Shown here: positions 53,903 through 62,468 of the stretch, one piece after another
Position numbering within the stretch: position 1 is the first letter of the stretch
Layout: each line of letters starts with the position of its first letter
Source of the DNA: an uncultured Bacteroidales bacterium
GTDB lineage: Bacteria; Bacteroidota; Bacteroidia; Bacteroidales; Bacteroidaceae
Direction: 5' to 3'
Assembly (NCBI GenBank): GCA_902779845.1
Contig: CACZCZ010000003.1
Coordinates: 186,001 to 250,000 of the forward strand
DNA: 64,000 nt
Program-made: the position numbers and the translations under genes
Notes under the pieces: generated by a model
What the model saw: only the letters and a program-made list of their open reading frames with translations
Database searches by the model: none
What the model was told of the DNA's origin: nothing

Positions 53903-55045
53903 ATGGCAAAGAAGAAAGGATTGGAAATCAAGAACCCCTTTATTTATCAGGGGTATGTGAGCCCCGACTATTTCTGTGACCGCACTGAAGAGACGGAAGA
54001 ATTGATAGCAAATCTTCAAAATGGGCGCAATACTACGCTGATTTCTCCGCGAAGAATAGGCAAAACAGGGCTTATAAAGAACGCTTTTTACTATATTAAA
54101 GAGGCAGAGAAGGACGCCATCTGCATCTACATTGACATCTTTGCCACGAAGAACCAGCACGACTTCGTGCAGGTGCTCGGTACGGCGATTGCCCAACACG
54201 TGATGACATATCAGCAAAAGGCCTTCAAACGTTTGTTGGAGTTCTTCGGTTCATGGCGTCCCGTGTTCAGTGCCGACCCGCTGACAGGTGTACCTACCAT
54301 TTCGGTGAGTATTGAACCATCGCAGTCAACCGTGTCCCTCAAGAGTATTTTCGACTTTCTCAACCAAAGCCGTAGTAATGTTTATATTGCCATTGATGAG
54401 TTCCAACAGATTACGTACTACCCGGAGCAGGGATTAGAGGCGCTGCTGCGTTCTTATATCCAGTTCGCTCCCAACGTCCATTTCATCTTCTCTGGCAGTA
54501 AGCAGCATCTGATGGCTCAGATGTTCCAGTCGCCCGACCGCCCTTTCTATCAAAGCACTGCTTCTATGGGACTCCTACCGCTTCATGAGGAGATCTACTA
54601 TGATTTTGCCAGTCGGTTCTTCGAATCCAAGCGTGGAAGTATTTCCAGAGAGGTCTTTGCGGCCATCTACCAACGATTCAGCGGTATTACACAAAACATA
54701 CAGCAGATACTGAACCGCCTCTATGAAGTAGAGCGGCAAGTAGAAAACGAGCGACAAGTGAACGAGGCCATTCTGCACATTGTCAACAGAAACAGTATGC
54801 AGTACGAAACATTGGTGGGTTTCCTGACAGATAACCAGTTGTCACTCCTGAAAGCCATCGCTAAAAGAGGCCGCATAGAGAGTCCGCAGTCAAATGACTT
54901 TATCAAACAATACGACCTGCCCAGCGCCAGCAGTGTGAAGGCTGCACTAACCGTGTTGCTCGATAAAGACCTCGTCTATCACGACAATATGGGTTACTGG
55001 GTCTATGACCGTTTCTTCGACCTCTGGCTTAAACAGCAGGTGTAA
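53903..55045 (+). CDS. AAA-type ATPase (archaeal-ATPase/MNS STAND-like) with winged-helix tail
   Basis: 380 residues, cytosolic. Walker A is TLISPRRIGKTGLI (about 46-59), Walker B NVYIAIDEFQQI (about 162-173), sensor-like FIFSGSKQHLM. The C-terminal about 80 residues (LLKAIAKRGRIESPQSNDF...YHDNMGYWVYDRFFDLWL) form a winged-helix domain ending in the DRFFxxWL motif typical of these single-gene ATPases. Their role is unknown; they are frequent in accessory regions and sometimes in defence. It sits alone with its own promoter and terminator after the envelope cluster. Confidence 0.8.
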   Translation: MAKKKGLEIKNPFIYQGYVSPDYFCDRTEETEELIANLQNGRNTTLISPRRIGKTGLIKNAFYYIKEAEKDAICIYIDIFATKNQHDFVQVLGTAIAQHVMTYQQKAFKRLLEFFGSWRPVFSADPLTGVPTISVSIEPSQSTVSLKSIFDFLNQSRSNVYIAIDEFQQITYYPEQGLEALLRSYIQFAPNVHFIFSGSKQHLMAQMFQSPDRPFYQSTASMGLLPLHEEIYYDFASRFFESKRGSISREVFAAIYQRFSGITQNIQQILNRLYEVERQVENERQVNEAILHIVNRNSMQYETLVGFLTDNQLSLLKAIAKRGRIESPQSNDFIKQYDLPSASSVKAALTVLLDKDLVYHDNMGYWVYDRFFDLWLKQQV

Positions 55046-55109
55046 GCCTTTTGTAATTCGCTGTTCGGCCGCAGGTCTCCGGTTGGGAGTCTAAGGGCAT
55101 TGCAGAAGG

Positions 55110-55157
55110 AAGCGCACCCCGAAAGTTATTGCTGACTTTCGGGGTGCGCTTTATTTT
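55110..55157 (+). terminator. Terminator of the AAA ATPase gene
   Basis: The perfect 17-bp stem AAGCGCACCCCGAAAGT / ACTTTCGGGGTGCGCTT with an 8-nt loop is followed by TATTTTAT, between two convergent genes. Confidence 0.9.
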
Positions 55158-55168
55158 ATATGAGAACT

Positions 55169-57853
55169 TTATTCGAGGGTGATTTCGAAGCGGTAGAGGT
55201 CTTCGGGGCGGGAGCTGGTGCCGTAGGAGATCTCGTAACGGCCGGCATGGGTGCAGACGGTGTTGGTGGCGGGGTTCCACAACTCGAAGGTCTTGGAGTT
55301 GATGGGAATCACGGCGTTGACGGTCTGTCCGGCTTTCACCTCAACGCGCTGGAAGCCACGGAGGGAGCGGCGTGGGCCGTCGGTGTCGGCGAGGTCGCGG
55401 ACATAGAGCTGGATGACTTCGGTGCCGTCGCAGTCTCCGATGTTGCTCACGGGAATCTCCAGGTTAAAGTGGAAGGTGGGCAGCTTGAAGCTGTCCTTCT
55501 TCTCCAGTACTTCGCCCACGACGAAGGTGGTGTAGCTGAGGCCGTAGCCGAAGTCGAAGAGGGCATCGTCGAAGTAACGGTAGGTGCGGCCCTTCATGCT
55601 GTAGTCCTCGTAGTCGGGCAGCTGGTCGGTGGAGCGGTAGAAGGTGATGGGGAGCTTGCCGCTGGGGTTGACATCGCCGAAGAGGACGTCGGCAACGGCG
55701 GTGCCGCCTTCCTGACCAGGGTACCAAGCTTGGAGGATGGCGTCGCAGGTCTCCATCTCGGGTGTCAGGGCGATGGCAGAGCCAGAGCAGTTCACGAAGA
55801 TGACGGTCTTGCCGGCCTTCTTCAGCGCCATGAGGAAGTCGCGCTGCACGCTGGGCAGCTCGATGTTTGTGCGGTCGCCGCCGCGGAAGCCGTCGATGTG
55901 CACGGGCATCTCCTCACCCTCGAGGGCTGGCGAGATACCGCCCACGAAGATCACGGTCTGTATATCCTTGAGCTGTGCGATGAGGGCGTCGTAGTCGATG
56001 GGCTGTTCCTGGGCGATGTCAATCTTCATGTTGGCACCCCATGTCTTCACGAACTGATAGCGAATCTCGATGTCGAAGCGCTGTCCGGCAGCGGCCTGCA
56101 GAGCGGTGCGTGTGGGGGTGGTGCGCCAGGAGTGGACGCGCTGTTTGCGTTCGCCGTTGACATAGACCTCATAGTGGCCGCAGCCCTCGACATTGATGAC
56201 ATATTCGCCGGCGGTCTTGGGCGTGAAGGCCGTCTCATACTTGGCCGAGAAATCCTCGATGGCCACGCCGGGGGCGAAGTTGTGCATACCGGCTGTGGTC
56301 ACGGCAACGGGCGTGGTGTAGAGTTGTGTCGTCACGGCCTTGCCCTGCATCTCGGTGTTGTTCCAGAAGGTGCCGCGCAGGCCCTGCTTGCCGTCGATGT
56401 TGCACTCGGTGGCCAGACGGCTGTCCATGACCAGCGGATTCGTCAGGTCGCAGCCGGGGAAGTAACGTAATTTACTATTTAACGATTTACTATTTACAAC
56501 TTTTTCTCTTTTCACTTTCAGCTTCTCACAGATGCCGTCGAGGATGGTGATGGTGTGGTTGGGCGTTCCGTTGTAGTTGCCCCACATCATAGGTGCGTTG
56601 TCGGCATTGGGACCGATGACGGCGATGGCCTCTTTCGCGTTGCGGTCCAGGGGCAGCGTCAGGCGCGGCTCGCCGCCTCTGAAGCTTTGCCCTCTGCGGA
56701 AGGGACGGCGCCCGTTCTTCAGCAGCACGAGGGTCTGGCGTGCCATCTCCAATGACTTTTGTGCGCTCTCCTTGGTGGACATGGCGGAGTAGGGGATCTT
56801 GGACCATTCCACGAGTGCGGGGTCGTCCATCTCGCCCAGATCGAAGCGCCCTTCGAGGAGGCGGCAGACGTGCTTGTCCACTTCGGCCTCGGTGATGAGA
56901 CCGCGTTGCACGGCCTCGGGGATGGTGCGGTAGGGGTAGCCGTAGCCACACTCCACATCGGTGCCGGCCAGCACGGCCTTGGCAGCAGCGTGGGGGGCGT
57001 CAGAGGAACTCTTGTGCGAGGTGTAGAAGTCGCTGACGGCGCCGCAGTCGCTGACGACGAGATACTGGAAGCCCCACTCATCGCGCAGGATCTGCTGCAG
57101 CAGACGTGTGCTGCCGCAGCAGGGGTCGTCGTCGAGGCGCTGGTAGGCGCACATCACTTCGCGCACCTTAGCATCCTCCACGAGGGTCTTGAAGGCGGGG
57201 AGGTAGGTCTCATACATATCGCGCAGGCTGACGTTGTTCAGGTTGGCGGAGTGGCGCGTGTATTCTGGGCCGCTGTGGACGGCATAGTGCTTGGCGCAGG
57301 CCCACAGCTTGCGGTACTTGGCGCTCTCGGGGCCCTGCAGGCCGCGCACGACCTGTTCGCCCATGACGGAGGTCAGGTAGGGGTCCTCGCCATAGGTCTC
57401 CTGGCCGCGTCCCCAGCGAGGGTCGCGGAAGATGTTTACGTTGGGGGTCCACACGCTGAGGCTGTGGAACTTCTCGTCCTCGCCGCCCAGGTCGTGCATA
57501 CGGTGGTTGTACTGTGCGCGGAACTCGGTGCTGGCAACGTCAAACACCTTATATAATAATGTGGGGTTGAAGCTGGCGGCCATGGCCACGGGTTCGGGGA
57601 AGACCGTGACATTTCCCATATTGGCAGCGCCGTGCAGCGCCTCGCTCCACCAGAAGAACTTCTTGATGCCGAGGCGTGGAATGGCCGGTGACTCGTCGAG
57701 CATCAGCTGCGCTTTCTCCTCAAGGGTGAGGCGCTGGCAGAGGTCGGCTGCGCGCTCCTTGGCGCTGAGGGCCGGATTTTGATAGGGATAGGTCTGCGCA
57801 AGGGTGCACAGGCTGACGGCAAGGCCGCAGGCGAAGATGAGCGTTCTTTTCAT
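55169..57853 (-). CDS. Glycoside hydrolase family 3 beta-xylosidase/beta-glucosidase with PA14 domain
   Basis: 894 residues. Signal peptide to about 20. GH3 barrel (25-330) with WWSEALHG, RDPRWGRGQETYGEDP and the nucleophile Asp269 in VVSDCGAVSD. The second alpha/beta domain is split by a PA14-type carbohydrate-binding insert (about 475-610, RGTFWNNTE...YVNGERK). A fibronectin-III-like C-terminal domain follows (about 800-894). The early motifs resemble Prevotella beta-xylosidases more than cellobiases. It is divergent from a GH51 arabinofuranosidase, so a role in arabinoxylan breakdown is likely. Residues about 444-463 (KLKVKREKVVNSKSLNSKLR) are encoded by a tandem junction-type repeat. Confidence 0.92.
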   Translation of the reverse strand: MKRTLIFACGLAVSLCTLAQTYPYQNPALSAKERAADLCQRLTLEEKAQLMLDESPAIPRLGIKKFFWWSEALHGAANMGNVTVFPEPVAMAASFNPTLLYKVFDVASTEFRAQYNHRMHDLGGEDEKFHSLSVWTPNVNIFRDPRWGRGQETYGEDPYLTSVMGEQVVRGLQGPESAKYRKLWACAKHYAVHSGPEYTRHSANLNNVSLRDMYETYLPAFKTLVEDAKVREVMCAYQRLDDDPCCGSTRLLQQILRDEWGFQYLVVSDCGAVSDFYTSHKSSSDAPHAAAKAVLAGTDVECGYGYPYRTIPEAVQRGLITEAEVDKHVCRLLEGRFDLGEMDDPALVEWSKIPYSAMSTKESAQKSLEMARQTLVLLKNGRRPFRRGQSFRGGEPRLTLPLDRNAKEAIAVIGPNADNAPMMWGNYNGTPNHTITILDGICEKLKVKREKVVNSKSLNSKLRYFPGCDLTNPLVMDSRLATECNIDGKQGLRGTFWNNTEMQGKAVTTQLYTTPVAVTTAGMHNFAPGVAIEDFSAKYETAFTPKTAGEYVINVEGCGHYEVYVNGERKQRVHSWRTTPTRTALQAAAGQRFDIEIRYQFVKTWGANMKIDIAQEQPIDYDALIAQLKDIQTVIFVGGISPALEGEEMPVHIDGFRGGDRTNIELPSVQRDFLMALKKAGKTVIFVNCSGSAIALTPEMETCDAILQAWYPGQEGGTAVADVLFGDVNPSGKLPITFYRSTDQLPDYEDYSMKGRTYRYFDDALFDFGYGLSYTTFVVGEVLEKKDSFKLPTFHFNLEIPVSNIGDCDGTEVIQLYVRDLADTDGPRRSLRGFQRVEVKAGQTVNAVIPINSKTFELWNPATNTVCTHAGRYEISYGTSSRPEDLYRFEITLE
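56464..56520 (-). repeat. Junction-type tandem repeat inserted in frame within the GH3 gene
   Basis: The coding strand runs CTGAAAGTGAAAAGAGAAAA, then AGTTGTAAATAGTAAATCG and TTAAATAGTAAATTACG: GTGAAAA and TAGTAAAT steps like those found between genes elsewhere. It is translated as LKVKREKVVNSKSLNSKLRY just before the PA14 insert. Confidence 0.75.
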
Positions 57854-57907
57854 ATATAAAAGAGTGTTTATGGGTTACTTCAACCTTGAAAAGAGGTATT
57901 TCGTCGG

Positions 57908-57915
57908 CAAAAATA
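57908..57915 (-). promoter_or_regulatory. -7 box for the GH3 gene
   Basis: CGTATTTTTGCC on the minus strand, 54 bp before the ATG. Confidence 0.55.
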
Positions 57916-57989
57916 CGATAAAGGGTTGAAATAAGTGTAAAAAAAACAATTTTTCTTGAGGGAAGGGGATAAAAATAGCGAATCTTTTG

Positions 57990-57997
57990 TATCTTTG
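57990..57997 (+). promoter_or_regulatory. -7 box for the GH51 gene
   Basis: TGTATCTTTGCACG on the plus strand, 40 bp before the ATG at 58038 and 75 bp from the opposing GH3 box: a compact divergent control region. Confidence 0.7.
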
Positions 57998-58037
57998 CAC
58001 GCGAAATCATTCACAAAACATCTTATCCTATCTAACA

Positions 58038-60047
58038 ATGAACAAGTACACGACTTGCTTGGCTGTCCTCCTGACAGCATCCCTGAGCCTGATGGCCCAG
58101 AAGCCAATGAAAGCCCCGAAAGGCGGCAAGGCTATCAGTGATGAACTCCTCGGTATCTTCTTCGAGGATATCAGTTATGCTGCCGACGGCGGCCTCTATG
58201 CCGAGCTGGTGCAGAACGGAGCCTTCGAGTACAACCTGACAGAGCGTGATGGCTGGGGAGCCGGCACCGCATGGCGCTTCATTCGTCCCGGCCACTCGCT
58301 CGGACGTGTTGTTCCGCGAATGGACAATCCGCTGAACGAGAACAACCCCAACTATATGCGAATCCATGTCGAGCGTGCCAAGGAATTCTATGACCACGAA
58401 GGCTGGCTTGGCGTGGGCCTGCAGAACGACGGCTTCGACGGCATCAGCGTGAAGTCCGGTGCGAAGTATATCTTCTCCGCCTTCCTGCGCAATGTCGAGG
58501 GAGATGCCAAGCAGGTGCGGGTAGCACTCGTGCAGCCGCAGGGCTGGGGCAAGAACCCTAAACTGCTGGCTGATGTCACGATGGCTGTGGGCACTGCCGA
58601 CTGGCAGAAGTACCAGGTTGTGCTCACGCCTGCTGAGGACGTCAAGAACGCCGCTCTGCAGATCCTGGTGCTCAATCAGGGCTCGCTGGACATTGATCAG
58701 GTGTCACTTATGCCAGAGGATACCTACAAAGGCCACGGTATGCGTAAAGATCTGGCTCAGGCGCTTGCCGACCTGCAGCCTAAGTTCATGCGTTTCCCCG
58801 GCGGCTGTGTCGTACACGGTGGTGGCGACGGCTTCTGGGATACCTATCGTTGGAAGACGACCATCGGCCCGAAGGAGCAGCGTCTGCCGCTGAAGAACAC
58901 CTGGGGCTACCATCAGTCCATGGGGCTTGGCTACTATGAGTACTTCCAGTTCTGCGAGGATCTGAACATGGAGCCGCTGCCCATCCTGCCCTGCGGCGTG
59001 AACTGCCAGGGCTCCAATGGCGGCTGGGGCATGAAAGGTCAGGCACAGGATGCAGTACTCATGAGCGAGATGGATGAATGGGTGGAGGACGCCCTTGACC
59101 TGATAGAGTGGGCCAATGGCAATCCCGCCACCTCGAAGTGGGCCAGAATGCGTGCTGAGGCCGGTCACCCGAAGCCTTTCAACTTGAAGTATCTGGGTCT
59201 GGGCAACGAGGAGAAGATCTCTCCTGAGTTCGAGGAGCGCTTCAAATATATCTACGAGCGTGTGAGGAAGGCTCATCCCGAAATCGTCATTGTCGGTACT
59301 GCCGGTCCCGGCTCCCATAAGGGTAACCCCGACTTCGACAACGGTTGGCGAATCGCCGAGGAACTGGGTATGCCCATCATCGATGAGCACTACTATGAGC
59401 CCAATTCCTATTTCCTCAAGAGCCGTCAGTATGACAGCTACCCGCGCAATCGCAAGACGAAGGTCTATCTCGGCGAGTACGCCGCCAAGGACAAGAAACT
59501 CATCGACGCGCTGGCCGAGGGCCTCTATCTGCTCCATGTCGAGCGCAACGGCGATGTCGTGGCGATGACCAGCTACGCTCCGCTCTTTGCTCGCAAGGGT
59601 AATACCAACTGGAACCCCGACCTCATCTACTTCGACAACGAACGTCCCTACCTGACCTGCAGCTACTATGTGCAGCAGATGTTCGGTCAGAGCGCTGGAC
59701 AGTACTTCTATGGTGACTGTGTCCGCTTCGCAGGCGATGCCGCCGGCGTCATCCAGCCTGTGGAGGACAGCCGCTACGGCCAGAGCGTTGTGCTCAATGC
59801 CAAGACGCGCCGTCTCTACGTGAAGCTCTGCAATGCCGGAGACAAGGCCAAGAAAGCCAACATCGACCTCAGCCGCTTCGGTCTGAAGAAAACGGCCGTG
59901 AAGACTGTGCTCACGGGCAATGCTGAGGACGAGAACAACTATGATGCACAGCCCATCGCACCCCGGAAGGAGACGGTTAAGGCCCAGAAGAAGTTCACCC
60001 TTGAGCTGGCTCCCTACAGCTTCGTGATGCTGGAGTACGAACTCTAA
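58038..60047 (+). CDS. Glycoside hydrolase family 51 alpha-L-arabinofuranosidase
   Basis: 669 residues from ATG 58038 (MNKYTTCLAV), with signal peptide ending LMAQ. An upstream frame extension crosses the promoter and is rejected. A carbohydrate-binding-type beta domain (about 65-215) follows the conserved GIFFEDISYAADGGLYAELVQNGAFE. The TIM barrel has RFPGGCVVHGG, the acid/base Glu in LGLGNEEKI (about 391) and the nucleophile Glu in VYLGEYAA (about 478). It removes arabinose side chains from arabinoxylan or arabinan, complementing the divergent GH3 enzyme. rmuC follows after 6 bp. Confidence 0.94.
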   Translation: MNKYTTCLAVLLTASLSLMAQKPMKAPKGGKAISDELLGIFFEDISYAADGGLYAELVQNGAFEYNLTERDGWGAGTAWRFIRPGHSLGRVVPRMDNPLNENNPNYMRIHVERAKEFYDHEGWLGVGLQNDGFDGISVKSGAKYIFSAFLRNVEGDAKQVRVALVQPQGWGKNPKLLADVTMAVGTADWQKYQVVLTPAEDVKNAALQILVLNQGSLDIDQVSLMPEDTYKGHGMRKDLAQALADLQPKFMRFPGGCVVHGGGDGFWDTYRWKTTIGPKEQRLPLKNTWGYHQSMGLGYYEYFQFCEDLNMEPLPILPCGVNCQGSNGGWGMKGQAQDAVLMSEMDEWVEDALDLIEWANGNPATSKWARMRAEAGHPKPFNLKYLGLGNEEKISPEFEERFKYIYERVRKAHPEIVIVGTAGPGSHKGNPDFDNGWRIAEELGMPIIDEHYYEPNSYFLKSRQYDSYPRNRKTKVYLGEYAAKDKKLIDALAEGLYLLHVERNGDVVAMTSYAPLFARKGNTNWNPDLIYFDNERPYLTCSYYVQQMFGQSAGQYFYGDCVRFAGDAAGVIQPVEDSRYGQSVVLNAKTRRLYVKLCNAGDKAKKANIDLSRFGLKKTAVKTVLTGNAEDENNYDAQPIAPRKETVKAQKKFTLELAPYSFVMLEYEL

Positions 60048-60053
60048 ACGAAT

Positions 60054-61523
60054 ATGGAAATCATCTTAGGCATAGTCCTTGGCGCTGCTGTCGGCGCAGT
60101 CATCGCGTGGCTGGTCATGCGGGGGCAGCTGAATGTGGCCCGCACAGTCCTCGACGAGCGCACGGCCGAGGGGCAGGCGCTGCAGCAGACGCTCCGCGAA
60201 CGAGAACAAACGCTGGCAGAACAGACGCAGGCGCGCCAGGAACTGGCCGTGAAGGCAGAAGTGCTGGCATCCCAGCTGGCCGAACAGGAGCGCCGCCATG
60301 CCGAAGCTGTAGCTGCTCAGCAGGCCCGTTTCGACGAGACCATCGCCAAGGTGGCGGCCCAGATGAAGGATGCCACGGGCGAGATGCTACGGCAACGTCA
60401 GAAGGAGTTCCAGGAGACGTCGGCAGGCAGCATCGGGCAGCTCGTGAACCCGCTGCGCGAGACCATCGACAAGATGCAGAAGGCGATGTCCGAGACGCAG
60501 AACCGCCAGAGCGCCGACAGCGGGGCGCTGAAGACCATCATCCAGCAGATGATGCAGCAGAGTGAAGCAGCGCGCAAGAGCACCGATGAACTCACCCGCG
60601 TCTTCCGCCACAGCAACACCGTGCAAGGCAGCTGGGGCGAGACCGTGCTCGACGAACTCCTGGAGGCACAGGGCCTCACGCGCGGCGTTCACTACGATGT
60701 GCAGCCCACCATCCGCGATGCTGCCGGAACTGCCGTTCTCAATGAAGAGGGGGCGCGTCTGCGACCCGATGTCATCCTGCACCTCGACCAGCGCCGCGAA
60801 GTCATCATCGACTCCAAGGTGTCGCTAGCGGCTTATATGGACTATGTCAATGCCACGGACGACGGTGAGCGCCAGCGTTATCTGGCCGCCCACGTCGCCA
60901 GCATCCGTGACCAGGTGAGCCGCCTCGCCACCAAGGACTACAGCGCCTACATTCAGCCGCCGAAGGTGAAGATGGACTATGTCATCATGTTCGTCCCCAA
61001 TACGGGGGCACTATGGACAGCCCTTAGCGCGCAGCCCGACCTGTGGCGCCGTTCGATGGAGCGTGGCGTCTATATCGCCGACGAGCAGACCCTCTTCGCC
61101 GCCCTCCGCATCATCAGCCTTACCTGGACGCAGATCGCACAGGCGCAGAACCACGAGAAGGTCTATGCGCTGGCCTCGGAGATGATGGACCGCGTGGGGC
61201 AGTTCATGAAGAAATACCAGGCCATCGGTGCCGCCCTCGGCAAGGCCCAGCAGGCCTACGAGGATGCCGAGCGTAAGCTGCAGCCTACAGGACAGAGCAT
61301 CCTGCAGACGTGTGCGAAACTCCAGAAGTTAGGTGCTAAAGCCTCCGACAAGAATCCGTTGCCGCAACTCACCGACATCGACGACATCCCCGCCATCGAG
61401 TCAGCGCCTGCGCAGTTCCCAGAAAGCGACGGCGGAGGCAGCGGCGACGTTGAGGCTATCGACGCCGTGGGCCATCGGAATCCGCACGACATAGTCGGCG
61501 GCAGCGATGGTGGAGTGGGGTAG
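60054..61523 (+). CDS. rmuC: DNA recombination protein RmuC
   Basis: 489 residues: an N-terminal membrane anchor (IILGIVLGAAVGAVIAWLVM), a long coiled coil (about 25-170), then the PD-(D/E)XK-like nuclease domain with GSWGETVLDELLEAQGL, RPDVILHL, EVIIDSKVSL and VIMFVPN. RmuC limits inversions and rearrangements. The conserved part ends near residue 440; the last about 41 residues (PAQFPESDGGGSG...) are Gly/Ser-rich and encoded opposite the 3' end of the SPOUT methylase gene (123-bp convergent overlap). Confidence 0.92.
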   Translation: MEIILGIVLGAAVGAVIAWLVMRGQLNVARTVLDERTAEGQALQQTLREREQTLAEQTQARQELAVKAEVLASQLAEQERRHAEAVAAQQARFDETIAKVAAQMKDATGEMLRQRQKEFQETSAGSIGQLVNPLRETIDKMQKAMSETQNRQSADSGALKTIIQQMMQQSEAARKSTDELTRVFRHSNTVQGSWGETVLDELLEAQGLTRGVHYDVQPTIRDAAGTAVLNEEGARLRPDVILHLDQRREVIIDSKVSLAAYMDYVNATDDGERQRYLAAHVASIRDQVSRLATKDYSAYIQPPKVKMDYVIMFVPNTGALWTALSAQPDLWRRSMERGVYIADEQTLFAALRIISLTWTQIAQAQNHEKVYALASEMMDRVGQFMKKYQAIGAALGKAQQAYEDAERKLQPTGQSILQTCAKLQKLGAKASDKNPLPQLTDIDDIPAIESAPAQFPESDGGGSGDVEAIDAVGHRNPHDIVGGSDGGVG

Positions 61524-62222
61524 GCCGTCGCCCTCGGTGCCCATCATCAGGGCCAGACGCGGCTCGGCAGCGAGGGCTGGGTCATCCAGACTCACGGAAT
61601 CATCCGTCAGCGCCATGGCAGCGGTCTTGAAGCCCAAATCATGCAGACTATCCATAAGGCCCGTCGCGTCAGCGGCGGGCTTTTCTGTCCATGTCCAAGG
61701 CACTAAGAAGACGCTTCCCATCGATACCCTCACGGCCCTGCGGTTCAGCGGGTCGCAGGAGTCGGGCGTCAGCAGCACGGCATCGATGCCCAAGGCTGCT
61801 GCCGAGCGGAAGATGGCGCCGATGTTCGTGGTATCTACCACACCGTCGATGACCACGATGCGTCTGGCCCCGCGGCACACCTCCTCCATGCTCTTTGGCT
61901 GTGGCCTGCGTAGCGCGCAGAGCACCCCGCGCGTCAGCGTATAGCCCGTCAGCGCAGCCAGCAACTCGCGCTCTCCAGTATAAATAGGTATATCGCCCAC
62001 GCGTGCAATGATGTCTGCCGCGTCGCCCTCGATGTGGCGTTGCTCGCAGAGCAGTGCCACCGGCTCGTAGCCGGCATCCAAGGCTACGCGAATCACCTTG
62101 GGACTCTCCGCAATGAATACGCCTTTCTCCGGCTCCAGACGGTTGCGCAGCTGGGCTTCGGTGAGCGTGGCGAAGACCTCCACGCCAGGCTGAGTTAATG
62201 ATGTGATATGAATGATGGACAT
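61401..62222 (-). CDS. SPOUT (TrmH/SpoU) family RNA 2'-O-methyltransferase
   Basis: 273 residues from ATG 62222 (MSIIHITSL). The N-terminal substrate-binding domain (about 15-95) has FIAESPKVIRVALDAG. The knotted SPOUT domain has VVIDGVVDTTNIGAIFRSAAALG (about 125-147), MMGTEGDGL and the C-terminal VDSLNVAAASAVAFWE. It methylates a ribose in rRNA or tRNA with S-adenosylmethionine; the exact target is not readable. A TATCTTTG box at 62280 with TTTG 20 nt upstream is a good promoter. Confidence 0.93.
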   Translation of the reverse strand: MSIIHITSLTQPGVEVFATLTEAQLRNRLEPEKGVFIAESPKVIRVALDAGYEPVALLCEQRHIEGDAADIIARVGDIPIYTGERELLAALTGYTLTRGVLCALRRPQPKSMEEVCRGARRIVVIDGVVDTTNIGAIFRSAAALGIDAVLLTPDSCDPLNRRAVRVSMGSVFLVPWTWTEKPAADATGLMDSLHDLGFKTAAMALTDDSVSLDDPALAAEPRLALMMGTEGDGLPHSTIAAADYVVRIPMAHGVDSLNVAAASAVAFWELRRR

Positions 62223-62279
62223 GGGAAAAGGGGGTGTCTTGTGTGGTCTTGCCCTGTGGCCGTTCCTCAAGTTGTGGCA

Positions 62280-62287
62280 CAAAGATA
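62280..62287 (-). promoter_or_regulatory. -7 box for the SPOUT methylase gene
   Basis: TATCTTTG on the minus strand preceded by TTTG with a 20-nt spacer, 57 bp before the ATG. Confidence 0.7.
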
Positions 62288-62401
62288 TGCACTTTCCTCC
62301 GTTCGGGCAAACAAAGACGGAAAAAAAGGCGATTCCGGCTGATTTTGCCCTCATTTGTTGAAAATCTGGTCTCAAATGTCATCATATTTGAAAAATATGA
62401 C

Positions 62402-62409
62402 TACTTTTG
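62402..62409 (+). promoter_or_regulatory. -7 box for the partial gene at 62469
   Basis: ACTACTTTTGCAGC, 59 bp before the ATG; -33 not clear. Confidence 0.6.
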
Positions 62410-62468
62410 CAGCGCATTTGCCATACGAATCACGTTATTCTATGCACTAAATCCTCTAAAAAATTTAT

